The notes beneath the pieces are model-generated. The model was not told where the DNA came from. It saw nothing but the letters and a program-made list of their open reading frames with translations, and made no database searches. This document shows positions 41,550 through 50,949 of a stretch of DNA of 64,000 nucleotides, one piece after another. Both the position numbers and the translations under genes were made by a program. Source of the DNA: Acuticoccus sediminis (lineage in GTDB: Bacteria; Pseudomonadota; Alphaproteobacteria; Rhizobiales; Amorphaceae); assembly GCF_003258595.1 (NCBI RefSeq), contig NZ_QHHQ01000003.1, forward strand, positions 372,001-436,000, read 5' to 3'. The first letter of the stretch is position 1. Every line of letters begins with the position of its first letter.

Positions 41550-42671
41550 TCAGGCCGTGACGCCGCCCCAGACCGCGTCGGCGGTCTTCACCACCAGCTC
41601 CAGCTTGGCGCGCTGCTCGGCCTCGGTGATGTTGTTGCCCTCCTCCGTGGAGGAGAAGCCGCACTGCGGGGCGATGCCGAGCTGGTCGATGTCGGCGTAC
41701 TTCGAGGCTTCCTCGAACTTGGCCTTCAGCCAGTCGAGATCCTCCAGCTTGCCGGTCTTGGTGGTGATGAAGCCCGGCATCACGCGCTGCTTGCCCTTCG
41801 GCAGGAGGCGCAGCGGCGCGAGCCCGCCGGCCCGCTCGGTGTCGTATTCCATGAAGAAGATGTCGACGCCGGTCTTGTTGAAGATCGCGTCCGCGGCCGG
41901 GTCGTAGCCGCCCTCGGCGACGTGGGTGGATTTGAAGTTGCCGCGGCACATGTGCATGCCGATGACGAGGTCCGCCGGGCGGTCCTTGATCGCCTCGTGC
42001 ATCATCCACGCGTACTTCTCGATCAGCATGTCCGGGTCCTGGCCCATGTCGGCGCGGACCTGTCGCTGCTTCGGATCGCACAGGTAGGCGAAGAAGATGT
42101 CGTCCATCTGCAGGTAGCGGCAACCGGCCTTGTAGAAGGCGTCGACGGCCTTCCTGTAGGTCTTCGCGATGTCCGCGCAGAAGGCGTCGACATCCTGATA
42201 CTGCGCCGGCCCGATGTCCTTCGGGTTGGTCCGGAAATGGACGCAGGACGGGCCGGGGATCGAGATCTTCGGGGTCACCGAGGTGTTCGCCGCGACGAAC
42301 TTGAAGTGCTCGAGGTGCGGGTGATCCTCGGGAAAGTCGAGCGTTCCGGTGATCGTCGGCCGCACGGCCTTGGTCTGCACCCCGGCGAACTGGATCCCCT
42401 CGTCGGAGGAGACCATGTCGAGCCCGGTCAGCTCGCCCATGAAGTCGAAGTGCCAGAAGGAGCGGCGGCACTCGCCGTCGGTGACGGCCTTGAGGCCGAC
42501 CTCCTCCTGCATCCCGATGAGGTCCTTGATGGCGACGTCCTCGGCCGCGCGGAGGTCGGCCTTGGCCTCGGTGCTGCCGGGGTTCTCGGCGACCCGCTTG
42601 CGGGCATCCTGGACCGCCTTCGGGCGGAGGAGACTGCCGACGTGGTCGGCGCGATAGGGAGGCGTGGTCAT
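41550..42671 (-). CDS. MetE-like cobalamin-independent methyltransferase (YxjG family)
   Basis: 373 residues from ATG 42671. It has the single catalytic barrel of methionine synthase MetE without the N-terminal half. Zinc ligands appear as HMC in GMHMCRGNF and Cys in APQCGFSS; RADHVGSLLRP at the N-terminus and PGFITTKTGKLED are also typical. Such short forms may use non-folate methyl donors. It lies between the TRAP permease and TSUP genes; whether it serves aromatic methyl-group metabolism is unknown. Confidence 0.87.
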   Translation of the reverse strand: MTTPPYRADHVGSLLRPKAVQDARKRVAENPGSTEAKADLRAAEDVAIKDLIGMQEEVGLKAVTDGECRRSFWHFDFMGELTGLDMVSSDEGIQFAGVQTKAVRPTITGTLDFPEDHPHLEHFKFVAANTSVTPKISIPGPSCVHFRTNPKDIGPAQYQDVDAFCADIAKTYRKAVDAFYKAGCRYLQMDDIFFAYLCDPKQRQVRADMGQDPDMLIEKYAWMMHEAIKDRPADLVIGMHMCRGNFKSTHVAEGGYDPAADAIFNKTGVDIFFMEYDTERAGGLAPLRLLPKGKQRVMPGFITTKTGKLEDLDWLKAKFEEASKYADIDQLGIAPQCGFSSTEEGNNITEAEQRAKLELVVKTADAVWGGVTA

Positions 42672-42682
42672 AGCACTCTCTG

Positions 42683-44020
42683 CTAGTTCGATAGGAGATG
42701 CGGCAGGAGCAGCGTGATCGCCGGGAACGCGACCAGCAGCACCACCCGCACGATCTCCATGGCGAAGAAGGGCATGACGCCGGCGAAGGTCTGCCGCATC
42801 GGCACATCCTTCGCCAACTGGTTGATGATAAAGACGTTTAGTCCGACAGGCGGTGTGATCAACCCCAGCTCGACGACGATCAGGATGACGATGCCGAACC
42901 AGATCTTGGTGTCGTAGGGCGTGAGGCCGAAGTCGAGGCCGGCGATCACCGGCCAGAAGAACGGGATCGCCAGGATCACCATCGACAGCGAGTCCATCAG
43001 GCAGCCGAAGATCAGGAAGGCGATGATCACCAGCGCGAGGATCTCGTACGCGCCGAGGCCGCTCGACATCAGGTAGTTGGCCGCCGCCTGCGGCACGCCC
43101 GCCCGCGCCATGAAGATCTTCAAGAGCTCGGCCCCGAACAGGATCAGGTAGATCATGCCCGTGGTGCGTGCCGTCTCCAGCAGCGCGTCGATGAACGCGC
43201 GCCAGGTGAGGCCGGCATGGACGACGCCGTAGAGCGCCACCAGCACGACGCCGATCGCCGCCGCCGGCGTCGGATTGTAGATGCCGGCGTAGATGCCGCC
43301 GATGACGATGCCGAAGATCACCGCCACCGGGATGACGCCGAGGGTGGCTGCGACGACCTCGTGGCGCGGCACGCGCTCCCCTTCCGGGCCCGAGCCCGGC
43401 ACGAGGCGCACGTAGATCGCGACCGTCACCATGAAGAGGAAGAGCGCGAGGATGCCCGGAATGAGCGCCGCGGCGAACATCGTGACGATGTTGGCCTCCA
43501 CGATGATCGCGTAGACGATGAGGACCACCGACGGCGGGATCAGGATGCCGAGGGTCCCGCCCGCGGCGACGGTGCCGGTGGCGAGCGAGTTGGAGAACTT
43601 GTAGCGCTTCAGCTCCGGCAGGGCGACCTGGCCCATGGTCGAGGCGGTCGCCGTCGACGAGCCGCACAGCGCGCCGAACCCCGCGCAGCCGACGAGGGCC
43701 GCCATCGCGACGCCGCCGCGCATCCGCCCCAGCCACGCGTTCGCCGCCCGGAAGAGCGCGCGCGACAGCCCAGTGCGCGAGGCGAGCCCGCCCATGAGGA
43801 TGAACATCGGCAGGACGGAGAGGTCGTAGTTGGAGAACTGCGCGTAGCCGAGGTCCTTGAGCTGGTTGAAGACGATCCGCAGGCCGAGCTCGGTCTTCGG
43901 CATCGCCATCACCGTGCCGGGAAGGCCGACGACGATCATCGAGTAGGCGATCGGCACGCGGATCGCGATGAGGAGGAAGAGGACGCCGAGACCGCCGAAG
44001 CCAAGGGCGAGATTGTCCAT
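42683..44020 (-). CDS. TRAP transporter large permease, DctM type
   Basis: 445 residues from ATG 44020, overlapping the DctQ stop (TGATG). About 12-13 membrane segments; SSTATASTMGQVALPELKRY and VPIAYSMIVVGLPG are typical. Sodium-driven uptake subunit of the TRAP system with DctP and DctQ. The context next to pcaDCHGB suggests uptake of protocatechuate or a related aromatic acid. Confidence 0.93.
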   Translation of the reverse strand: MDNLALGFGGLGVLFLLIAIRVPIAYSMIVVGLPGTVMAMPKTELGLRIVFNQLKDLGYAQFSNYDLSVLPMFILMGGLASRTGLSRALFRAANAWLGRMRGGVAMAALVGCAGFGALCGSSTATASTMGQVALPELKRYKFSNSLATGTVAAGGTLGILIPPSVVLIVYAIIVEANIVTMFAAALIPGILALFLFMVTVAIYVRLVPGSGPEGERVPRHEVVAATLGVIPVAVIFGIVIGGIYAGIYNPTPAAAIGVVLVALYGVVHAGLTWRAFIDALLETARTTGMIYLILFGAELLKIFMARAGVPQAAANYLMSSGLGAYEILALVIIAFLIFGCLMDSLSMVILAIPFFWPVIAGLDFGLTPYDTKIWFGIVILIVVELGLITPPVGLNVFIINQLAKDVPMRQTFAGVMPFFAMEIVRVVLLVAFPAITLLLPHLLSN

Positions 44021-44598
44021 CAGGCCCCCTCCTCCTCGGCCGCCGCCGGGCCGAACCAGGATGGGCGGCCGCGCATGGCGCGGATGGCGTCGGCGAAGGT
44101 GAGGCAGGCGGCGATGAACAGCAGCGCCAGCGAGACCAGGATCGGCGGGAACGCGGTCCACAGCGGCAGCTTCAGCACCGGCGTGATCTCGACGTACTGG
44201 CGGTAGTCGATGAGCCCGAGATACATCTGCCGCAGGAGCAGGAGCGAGAAGGCGATGGCGAGGAGGGACGCGAAGGCCGCCATCAGAGCCTTCGCCGTGT
44301 CGCCCATCCCCTCGGTGAAGATGTCGACGGTCACGTTGGCGCCGGCGAGCTGGCAGTACGGCAGGAACATGAAGATGACGATGGCGACGAAGTGCTTGAT
44401 CAGCTCGTGATCGGCCGCGAACGGCGCGGAGAACAGAAGGTTCGAGACCGCGCTCGCCGCCGTCATGAGCGCGAGCGCGGTCGCGGTGAGGCCGCCGAGG
44501 ATCGCCCAGAAGCGCACCACCGAGGCGGCCACGCGGGCGAAGCGCCCGGCCCCGCTGGTCGGGCGACGCTCGCCCGACCCTGAAAAGTTGATCCGCAA
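44020..44598 (-). CDS. TRAP transporter small permease, DctQ type
   Basis: 192 residues with four membrane segments (about 28-50, 70-88, 105-125 and 150-172). The motif QLAGANVTVDIFTEG is typical of DctQ. The stop overlaps the DctM start by one base, and the DctP stop precedes by 7. Confidence 0.9.
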   Translation of the reverse strand: MRINFSGSGERRPTSGAGRFARVAASVVRFWAILGGLTATALALMTAASAVSNLLFSAPFAADHELIKHFVAIVIFMFLPYCQLAGANVTVDIFTEGMGDTAKALMAAFASLLAIAFSLLLLRQMYLGLIDYRQYVEITPVLKLPLWTAFPPILVSLALLFIAACLTFADAIRAMRGRPSWFGPAAAEEEGA

Positions 44599-44605
44599 GG
44601 GACGC

Positions 44606-45631
44606 CTACGAGCCCGAGGCGTGCTTGGCGATGGCGGCGCGGGCCGCGTCGACGAGACCCTTGGCGTCGAAGTCCGGATGCGCGTCGACCCACTTCTGGA
44701 CGACCGGCTCCATCACGGTGTTGAACTTGTCCATCTCCTCCGCCGTGAGGACGATGTGCTCGTTGCCGCTCTCGACCGCGACGTCGATGGCGCGCTTGTC
44801 CGCCGCGATCCAGACGTCGGCGACCTCGCCGAGCCACTCCGGACCGGTGTTGTCGTTGATGATCTGCTTCAGGTCGTCAGGGAGCGAGTCCCAGCGGTCC
44901 TTGTTCATCGAGACCTGGAAGACGGTGGTGCCGAAGCGCTCCATCTCCGGGCCCTCGATCTGGTACTTGGTGACGTCCTGCAGGTGTAGCGGCAGGATGA
45001 TCTCCCACGGAATCAGCGCCCCGTCGACCGCGCCGGTCGCGAGCGCCTGCGGCAGGTCCGGCACGGGCATGTTGACCGGCGTGGCGCCCAGCGCCTCCAC
45101 CACGTTGGTCCCCGTCGGTCCCGGCACGCGCAGCTTCAGGCCCGCGGTGTCGTCCGGCGAGCGGACCAGCTTGTCGCGCATCTGCAGCGCCTGGCCGGCG
45201 TGGACGTGGTTCCAGAGGACGTGGATGCCCTCGTAGTCCTGCGACAGCCACTCGTCGAAGAGGTCGCGCATGGCAAGGTTGGTCGCCTTCACGTTGTTGG
45301 TGAAGACGGTCGGCAGCTCGAACACCTCCGAGCGCGGGAAGAGGCCCGGGGTGTAGCCGTTGACGGTCCAGATGATGTCGACCACGCCGTCACGCACCTG
45401 GCGGATGAGCTGGGGCGGCGTGCCGCCGAGACTCATGGCCGGGTAGATCTCGATCTTGATCCGCCCGCTCGAGGCCTTCTCGATCCGCTCCGCCCAGGGG
45501 ACGAGCATGTCGGTGTGCGCCGGCGCCTTGGGGCCGAGGAGGTGGTGCAGCGTGAGCGTCACCTCCTGCGCGGCCGCGGGCGTGGCGAGGGCCACGCCGA
45601 CCAGGGCGGCCATCAGGTGTTTCAGTTTCAT
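44606..45631 (-). CDS. TRAP transporter substrate-binding protein, DctP family
   Basis: 341 residues with a signal peptide (1-22, ending ATPAAA-QE). The DctP fold shows AHTDMLVPWAERIEKASSGRIKIEIYPAMSLGGTP and the conserved arginine in LKLRVPGPTGTNVVEALGATPV that holds a carboxylate. The ligand is likely an organic acid, probably aromatic from the pca neighbourhood. 48 bases downstream of pcaB. Confidence 0.93.
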   Translation of the reverse strand: MKLKHLMAALVGVALATPAAAQEVTLTLHHLLGPKAPAHTDMLVPWAERIEKASSGRIKIEIYPAMSLGGTPPQLIRQVRDGVVDIIWTVNGYTPGLFPRSEVFELPTVFTNNVKATNLAMRDLFDEWLSQDYEGIHVLWNHVHAGQALQMRDKLVRSPDDTAGLKLRVPGPTGTNVVEALGATPVNMPVPDLPQALATGAVDGALIPWEIILPLHLQDVTKYQIEGPEMERFGTTVFQVSMNKDRWDSLPDDLKQIINDNTGPEWLGEVADVWIAADKRAIDVAVESGNEHIVLTAEEMDKFNTVMEPVVQKWVDAHPDFDAKGLVDAARAAIAKHASGS

Positions 45632-45679
45632 GTGTCTCCTCCCTCTTTTCTCGTTATCCGGTCCGAGTGTTGTCTGGTC

Positions 45680-46765
45680 TCAGGTGGCGCCGTCGAGCGC
45701 CGTCCCCTCCGGCGCGCCCATCTGCTCGATCGCCGACAGCAGCCTGACGCCGGTCAGCAGAGACGCTCCGGTTGCCGCGCACATCTGCGGCAGGATCATC
45801 CACTCCAGCGCCCAGGAGACACCCGAGCGCTCCTGCTCGTGCATCAGGGACTGCGCGAAGCCGCCGAGCTGGGCGGCGTTGAAGCGGGCGAGCGTCACGA
45901 GGAGCTCGCCGTCGATGGGGTTCTTCTTGTGCGCCATCGCCGAGGACGAGCCGCCGCCGGCGAGGCGGATCTCGCCGATTCCCTGCTGCGCCATCAGGAA
46001 CACGTCCTCGCCGATCTTGCCGAGGGCGGCCGAGATCTGCGTCAGCCAGCCGACGTAGACGCCGAGCCCGTCGCGCGCCGTATGCCATGCGGCGCCCGGG
46101 TCGGAGAGGCCGAGGGAGCCGGCCATGTGCGTCGCAATCTCGTTGCCATGGCCGTTCCAGCCACGCCGCGTGCCCACGGGTCCGCCGAACTGGACGAGCT
46201 CGATCCGCGGGCGCAGCCGCACGAGGCGCTCGCGCTGCCGCTCGAGCGGCAGCGACCACTCGCGCAGCCGGTCCGCGACGGTGATCGACAGCGCCGCCTG
46301 CATGCGCGTGCGGCCCATCATCGAGCGCTGCCCGTGGGCCTGGCCGAGCGCGCTCAGCTTGGCCAGGATCTCGACGAGCCGCTGGTCGAAGGCGTTGTTG
46401 ATCTCCATCAGCGTCAGCGCTAGCGCGGTGTCCATGATGTCCTGGCTGGTAGAGCCGAGGTGGACGTAGCGCGCATTGTCGCCGGCGGCGGCCTTGATCT
46501 GTGCGGCGTAGCGCGGCAGCGGGATCCCGTCCCTGACGGTCCCTGCGGCAAGGTCCGCCATGTCCGGCACGAAGCGGTCCAGCATCTGCGCGATCGCGTC
46601 GGCGGCGGCGGTCGGGACGAGGCCGACGGCTTCGGCGCCGCGCGTCAGGGCGATCTCGACCTGGTTGTAGCGCTGGATGGTTCGCTCGGCGTCGAACGCG
46701 TCGGCGACCAGCGGGTCGCCGAACAGGCCCTTCAGCAGCGGATCCTGGAAGACGCTGATCGACAT
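45680..46765 (-). CDS. pcaB: PcaB, 3-carboxy-cis,cis-muconate cycloisomerase
   Basis: 361 residues. Second step of the protocatechuate branch: converts beta-carboxymuconate to gamma-carboxymuconolactone. Aspartase/fumarase superfamily signature GGGSSSAMAHKKNPIDGE and HLGSTSQDIMDTALAL are present. It follows pcaG with no gap. Member length is somewhat shorter than the 450-residue forms, matching the alphaproteobacterial type. Confidence 0.94.
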   Translation of the reverse strand: MSISVFQDPLLKGLFGDPLVADAFDAERTIQRYNQVEIALTRGAEAVGLVPTAAADAIAQMLDRFVPDMADLAAGTVRDGIPLPRYAAQIKAAAGDNARYVHLGSTSQDIMDTALALTLMEINNAFDQRLVEILAKLSALGQAHGQRSMMGRTRMQAALSITVADRLREWSLPLERQRERLVRLRPRIELVQFGGPVGTRRGWNGHGNEIATHMAGSLGLSDPGAAWHTARDGLGVYVGWLTQISAALGKIGEDVFLMAQQGIGEIRLAGGGSSSAMAHKKNPIDGELLVTLARFNAAQLGGFAQSLMHEQERSGVSWALEWMILPQMCAATGASLLTGVRLLSAIEQMGAPEGTALDGAT

Positions 46766-47371
46766 CTAGACGTCCAGGAACACGGTTTCGTCATTCCCCT
46801 GAAGGTGAATGTCGAAGAGGTAGACGCCGTTCTTCTCCTCGGCGAGCAGCGTCTCGCGGCGCACCTTCTGCTCGATGCGGCTCAGCAGGGGGTCGTTGGC
46901 GTTCGCGTCCAGCTCCTCGGGAAAGTACATCCGGGTGTGGAGGCCGATATTGATGCCTCGCGCGACGATCCAGAGCGCGATGTGCGGCGCCTGCATCCGC
47001 CCGTCGTGCCACGGGACGCGGCCGGGCTTGATGGTCTCGAAGGTGAAGACGCCGTCCGTCCCCATGGTGGCGGAGCGGCCCCAGCCCCTGAACTTCGGGT
47101 CCGACGGCCCGCGCGGCTCGAGCGGTGAGTTGTAGATCCCGTCCGCGTCCGCCTGCCACGCCTCCACGACGCCGTCGAGGAGCGGCGTGCCGGACCCGTC
47201 GAAGATGTGCCCCTTGATGGTGATCCTCTCGCCCTTCACCCCCTCCTCGTACATCGGGCCGGAGCCGAGGTCCTCGGGGTAGACGCCCTTGAGGCCGGCG
47301 AAGGTCGGGACCGCGCCGATGTGGACGTAGGGGCCCGCCGTCTGCGACGGCGTCTCGCGGAGCCGGCCCAT
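46766..47371 (-). CDS. pcaG: PcaG, protocatechuate 3,4-dioxygenase alpha subunit
   Basis: 201 residues from ATG 47371; TGATG overlap with pcaH. The alpha subunit shows SQTAGPYVHIG, LLDGVVEAWQADADGIY and GINIGLHTRMYFPEE, and lacks the full iron ligand set, as expected. With PcaH it opens the protocatechuate ring. Confidence 0.96.
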   Translation of the reverse strand: MGRLRETPSQTAGPYVHIGAVPTFAGLKGVYPEDLGSGPMYEEGVKGERITIKGHIFDGSGTPLLDGVVEAWQADADGIYNSPLEPRGPSDPKFRGWGRSATMGTDGVFTFETIKPGRVPWHDGRMQAPHIALWIVARGINIGLHTRMYFPEELDANANDPLLSRIEQKVRRETLLAEEKNGVYLFDIHLQGNDETVFLDV

Positions 47372-48111
47372 CAGTTGCCCTCCAGCTTGTTCTCGAACGG
47401 GGTCGAGCGGCGGCCGCGCAGGACGATGTCGAACCGGTAGGCGCGGGCGTCGAAGGGGATGGTGTTGTCCATGTCGAGCCTGGCGGTCAGCAGGTCGGCC
47501 GCCTCGGGATCGGGAAGAGTTCCGACGATGGGGCACAGCCCGATCATCGGGTCGCCCTCGAAGTAGAGCTGGGAGATCAGCCGCTGCGCGAAGCCCGAGC
47601 CGAAGACGGAGAAGTGGATGTGTGCCGGGCGCCAGTCGTTGGCCCGGTTCGGCCACGGGTAGGCGCCGGGGCGAACGGTGCGGTACCAGTAGTAGCCGTT
47701 CTCGTCGGTGATGACGCGCCCGCAGCCGCCGAAGTTGGGGTCGAGCGGCGCGAGGTAGCCGTCGCGGATGTGCCGGTAGCGCCCGCCGGAGTTGGCCTGC
47801 CACACCTCGAGCAGCGCGCCGGGCACCCCCTTGCCGTGCGCGTCGGTGACATAGCCGTGCACGATGATGCGCTCGCCGATCGCGCTCTCGCCGGGCTCGG
47901 CGTAGTTCACCGTGAGGTCGTGGTCGTTGGGGCCGAGCAGGTCGTGGCCGAACACCGGACCCGTCGCCTCGGTCAGCGAATTGGTGAAGGAGACGAGCGA
48001 CAGGCGCGGCGAGCGCAGCACGCTCGTCTTGTAGCCCGGCGCATAGGAGGGCGGGTGAAGGTCGAGATCGCGCGGGATGAACGGATGGACGTCGTTGTAG
48101 TTTCTCATCAT
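47371..48111 (-). CDS. pcaH: PcaH, protocatechuate 3,4-dioxygenase beta subunit
   Basis: 246 residues from ATG 48111 (or the next codon, 48108), overlapping the pcaC stop. Binds the non-heme ferric iron. Ligands by spacing: Tyr112, Tyr151, His164 and His166 (in GAYPWPNRANDWRPAHIHFS), the same intervals as in Pseudomonas PcaH. Ring-cleavage enzyme of protocatechuate to 3-carboxymuconate. Confidence 0.97.
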   Translation of the reverse strand: MMRNYNDVHPFIPRDLDLHPPSYAPGYKTSVLRSPRLSLVSFTNSLTEATGPVFGHDLLGPNDHDLTVNYAEPGESAIGERIIVHGYVTDAHGKGVPGALLEVWQANSGGRYRHIRDGYLAPLDPNFGGCGRVITDENGYYWYRTVRPGAYPWPNRANDWRPAHIHFSVFGSGFAQRLISQLYFEGDPMIGLCPIVGTLPDPEAADLLTARLDMDNTIPFDARAYRFDIVLRGRRSTPFENKLEGN

Positions 48112-48497
48112 CACGCCTCGCTGTTCGCGGCCAAGGTCGCCTTGGCGAGCTTGATCGCGTGATTGGCCGCCGGAACGCCGGCGTAAACGGCAACGTGCAT
48201 CAGAACTTCGGCGATGTCCTTCTCGCTCGCCCCGGTGTTGCGGGTGGCGCGAAGGTGCATCTGGAACTCCTCCCAGTGTCCGAGCGCGGCGAGCAGCGCC
48301 AGCGTGATCATCGATCGCTCGCGCAGCGTCAGCGCGTCCGACGACCAGGTCCGGCCCCACGCCGCCTCGGTGATCATCCGCTGGAAGGTGGCGTCGAACT
48401 CGGTGATCCCCTGCGAGGCACGGTCGACGTGCGCCTCGCCCAGCACCTTGCGGCGGGTCGCCATGCCGACGTCGTAGATGTCCTCAGCCACGGCCAA
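48111..48497 (-). CDS. pcaC: PcaC, 4-carboxymuconolactone decarboxylase
   Basis: 128 residues, a separate gene rather than the PcaD-PcaC fusion seen in some bacteria. TEFDATFQRMITEAAWG, TLRERSMITLALLAALGHWEEFQMH and NHAIKLAKATL are characteristic. The start overlaps the end of pcaD by 14 bases. Confidence 0.95.
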   Translation of the reverse strand: MAVAEDIYDVGMATRRKVLGEAHVDRASQGITEFDATFQRMITEAAWGRTWSSDALTLRERSMITLALLAALGHWEEFQMHLRATRNTGASEKDIAEVLMHVAVYAGVPAANHAIKLAKATLAANSEA

Positions 48498-49284
48498 TGC
48501 CTCTGTCTTTCAGGAAGTGGGCGATGGTGCCGCCGACCTTCGCCGGATCCTCGACGCACGGGATGTGGGCGAGCCCCTCGAACACCACGCTGGTCCCGTT
48601 CCGCACGGCGGCTGCGGTCTCCTTCAGGAGGTCGGGCGGCGTCGCCTGGTCGAGACCGCCGGCGATCGCGAGCGTCGGCACCTCGATGGCGGAAATGTCG
48701 CCCGTGAGGTCGGTGTCGCGCAGGAGCGCGCACAGGGCGGCGTAGCCGGCGGCCGACTGGCGCTCCAGCATGGTGCGCATGCCGTCGATCACCTCCGGCG
48801 CGTCGGAACGGAACTTCGGCGAGAACCAGCGCTCCATCGTCGCCTCGGCCAGCACCCCGACGCCCTGCGAGCGTACGGTCGCGATGCGGGCCTCCCAGTC
48901 GTGGCGGCTGCCGATCCTGGCGCCGGTGCAGCACAGGACGAGCGCGGCGACGCGGTCCGGGTAGTCGAGCGTCGCCTTGAGCGCGATCAGCCCGCCGATG
49001 GACAGGCCGCACGGCACGATCTTCCCGACGCCGAACGCGTCGGCGAGGCCGATCATGTCGGCGGCGTTCGCGCCGACGGATTCGGAGGGCGCCAGCGGCG
49101 ACAGGCCCTGGCCGCGGGTGTCGTAGCGCAACACGCCCCATCCGGCGGGCAGTTGGTCGACCACACCGTCCCAGATGCGGAAGTCCGTCCCGAGCGAGTT
49201 CGAGAAGGCGATCGTCGGCGCGCCGGCCTGTGCGGGCCGGTGGTCGACGTGTAGCGTTGCGCCGTTGGTTTTTATGAAGCGCAT
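48484..49284 (-). CDS. pcaD: PcaD, 3-oxoadipate enol-lactonase
   Basis: 266 residues from ATG 49284 with GGGAGGAAAC upstream. Alpha/beta hydrolase: nucleophile Ser in CGLSIGGLIALK, acid in AGGLDQATPP, and His in EGLAHIPCVEDP. It hydrolyses the enol-lactone to 3-oxoadipate. First gene of pcaDCHGB-TRAP; later genes of the pathway (pcaIJ, pcaF) are not in the window. Confidence 0.95.
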   Translation of the reverse strand: MRFIKTNGATLHVDHRPAQAGAPTIAFSNSLGTDFRIWDGVVDQLPAGWGVLRYDTRGQGLSPLAPSESVGANAADMIGLADAFGVGKIVPCGLSIGGLIALKATLDYPDRVAALVLCCTGARIGSRHDWEARIATVRSQGVGVLAEATMERWFSPKFRSDAPEVIDGMRTMLERQSAAGYAALCALLRDTDLTGDISAIEVPTLAIAGGLDQATPPDLLKETAAAVRNGTSVVFEGLAHIPCVEDPAKVGGTIAHFLKDRGIGRG

Positions 49285-49354
49285 GTTTCCTCCCAACGCG
49301 TTGGCGACATTGCCACGACAATCCGCAGATATGAAATGACAATCTGGGGCAGAT

Positions 49355-49369
49355 CCATAACAATTATGG
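49355..49369. promoter_or_regulatory. Perfect palindrome next to the pcaQ start, probable PcaQ site
   Basis: CCATAA (49355-49360), CAA, TTATGG (49364-49369), directly before ATG 49371. Known PcaQ sites resemble ATAACC-N4-GGTTAA, so this is a related but not identical AT-rich dyad. Being at the start codon, it would allow autorepression. Confidence 0.55.
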
Positions 49370-49370
49370 T

Positions 49371-50306
49371 ATGAATTCCACGAGCCGGCTTCGCCTTCGC
49401 CATCTGGAAGTGTTCGTCGAGACCGCGCGCCTCGGCAGCGTCAGCCGTGCCGCGGAGTGGCTCAATCTCACCCAGCCCGCGGTCAGCCGCACCCTGCGCG
49501 AGCTCGAGGCGTCGTGCGGGGCGACGCTGGTCGAGCGGCACGGGCGCGGAATCCGGCTCACCGCCGGCGGCGAGGTCTTCCTGCGGCACGCCATCGCCGG
49601 GCTCGACGCCATGCGCGGCGGCGTCGCGGCGATCGCCGGCGAGGCCGACGCCGCGCCGGTGCGGGTCGGCGCCCTGCCGACCGTCGCCACCGCGCTGATG
49701 CCTGACGCGGCCGCCCACTACCTGCGCCTCCAGCCCAAGGGGCGGCTCGCGGTCGCGTCGGGAGAGCAGGACATGCTGATCGACCGCCTCCGCCGCGGCG
49801 GTCTCGACCTCGTCGTCGGCCGCCTGCCGGCGCCGGAGGAGATGGTCAGCCTCGCCTTCGAGCCGCTCGCGCACGACTCGGTGGTCTTCGTCGTGGCCGC
49901 GCGCCACGCCGACGCGGTGACCGCCGCCCCGCGCGAGGCGCTCGCCAACGTCACCACCCTGCTGCCTCCGGCCAACAGCATCATCCGCCCGATCGTCGAC
50001 CGCCTCTTCGTGGAACTCGGCCTGCCACGGCCTCTTCACGTGATCGAGACCGTTTCGGACTCGTTCGGGCGAGCATTCGTGCGACGCTTTCCGGCAGTAT
50101 GGGTCATCTCCAGCAACGTCGTGGCGCCGGAGCTTGCCGCCGGAGAATTCACCACCCTGCCCTTCGACACCGCGTCGACGCTGGGCCCCATCGGCCTGAC
50201 CACCCGCGCCGGGGACACGCTTTCGCCCGACGCCGCCGCGTTCGCCGAGAGCCTTCGCCATACGGCAAGGCTGCAAAAGGGCAATTCCGCGGATGACGCG
50301 CGATAG
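49371..50306 (+). CDS. pcaQ: PcaQ, LysR-family activator of pca genes
   Basis: 311 residues from ATG 49371. HTH segment LGSVSRAAEWLNLTQPAVSRTLRELEASCG and the effector domain with LPTVATALMPDAAAHY match PcaQ. In related bacteria it responds to 3-carboxymuconate. Divergent from pcaD by 86 bases. No Shine-Dalgarno sequence is visible before the ATG, which is unusual for this genome and might mean leaderless or weak translation. Confidence 0.92.
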   Translation: MNSTSRLRLRHLEVFVETARLGSVSRAAEWLNLTQPAVSRTLRELEASCGATLVERHGRGIRLTAGGEVFLRHAIAGLDAMRGGVAAIAGEADAAPVRVGALPTVATALMPDAAAHYLRLQPKGRLAVASGEQDMLIDRLRRGGLDLVVGRLPAPEEMVSLAFEPLAHDSVVFVVAARHADAVTAAPREALANVTTLLPPANSIIRPIVDRLFVELGLPRPLHVIETVSDSFGRAFVRRFPAVWVISSNVVAPELAAGEFTTLPFDTASTLGPIGLTTRAGDTLSPDAAAFAESLRHTARLQKGNSADDAR

Positions 50307-50416
50307 CGAAGTCATCGCATGTTGTTTATTGTCGCGTGAGCGGTTTGATTTTTATCTGTCCGGGACGGCGCCCCGGAACAGCACACGACACGCGCCGATG
50401 CTAGGAGAGAGATCGC

Positions 50417-50773
50417 ATGAGCAGATCATTGCCCCTTGCTGCCCTGGCCGGTGCCGTCGCCGCGGCTGCGTCGATGGCCGCCCTCCCCGCCCACGCCCAG
50501 GCCAAGGAGAAGTGCTACGGCGTCTCCCTGGCGGGCGACAACGATTGCGCGGCCGGCCCCGGCACGACCTGCGCCGGCACCTCGACGGTGGACTACCAGG
50601 GCAACGCCTGGACCCTCGTCCCGGCCGGCACCTGCGCGACCATGGACCTTCCCGGCGGCCGCGAGGGCGCCACGGCAGACATGCTCAAGGCGGAAGGCTA
50701 TGACGGCCTCGACCGCGACCTTCCGCAGGGCGCCGACACGTCCAAGCTGAAGCCGGTCGAAAAGCCGGCCTGA
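50417..50773 (+). CDS. bufA: Bufferin precursor peptide (DUF2282, BufA-like)
   Basis: 118 residues with a signal peptide (1-28, PAHAQA). Four cysteines at 33, 44, 52 and 73 lie in [22 protein letters not shown] and AGTC, the DUF2282 pattern. In bufferin systems these peptides are exported and modified by a DUF692 enzyme at cysteines, and bind copper or other metals. A GGAGAGAG-like SD precedes. A small hairpin (50359-50377) lies in the leader. Followed by DUF692, DUF2063 and DoxX genes. Confidence 0.9.
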   Translation: MSRSLPLAALAGAVAAAASMAALPAHAQAKEKCYGVSLAGDNDCAAGPGTTCAGTSTVDYQGNAWTLVPAGTCATMDLPGGREGATADMLKAEGYDGLDRDLPQGADTSKLKPVEKPA

Positions 50774-50949
50774 CCGGCGCCGCCGCAACGCGCCGACCTC
50801 CGGCGCGCCGCGCGACGCGGCCGCCGGCGACCGCCAGTGGCGGACATGAGGCGTTGCCAGCAGGCGCGCCGCGCGTCCGGCGCCGGCGAACGCGGACAGT
50901 TTGGACAATGGAAGGAGCGGCGCTCCCGCGAGACGTCGAGGTTGCGAGC

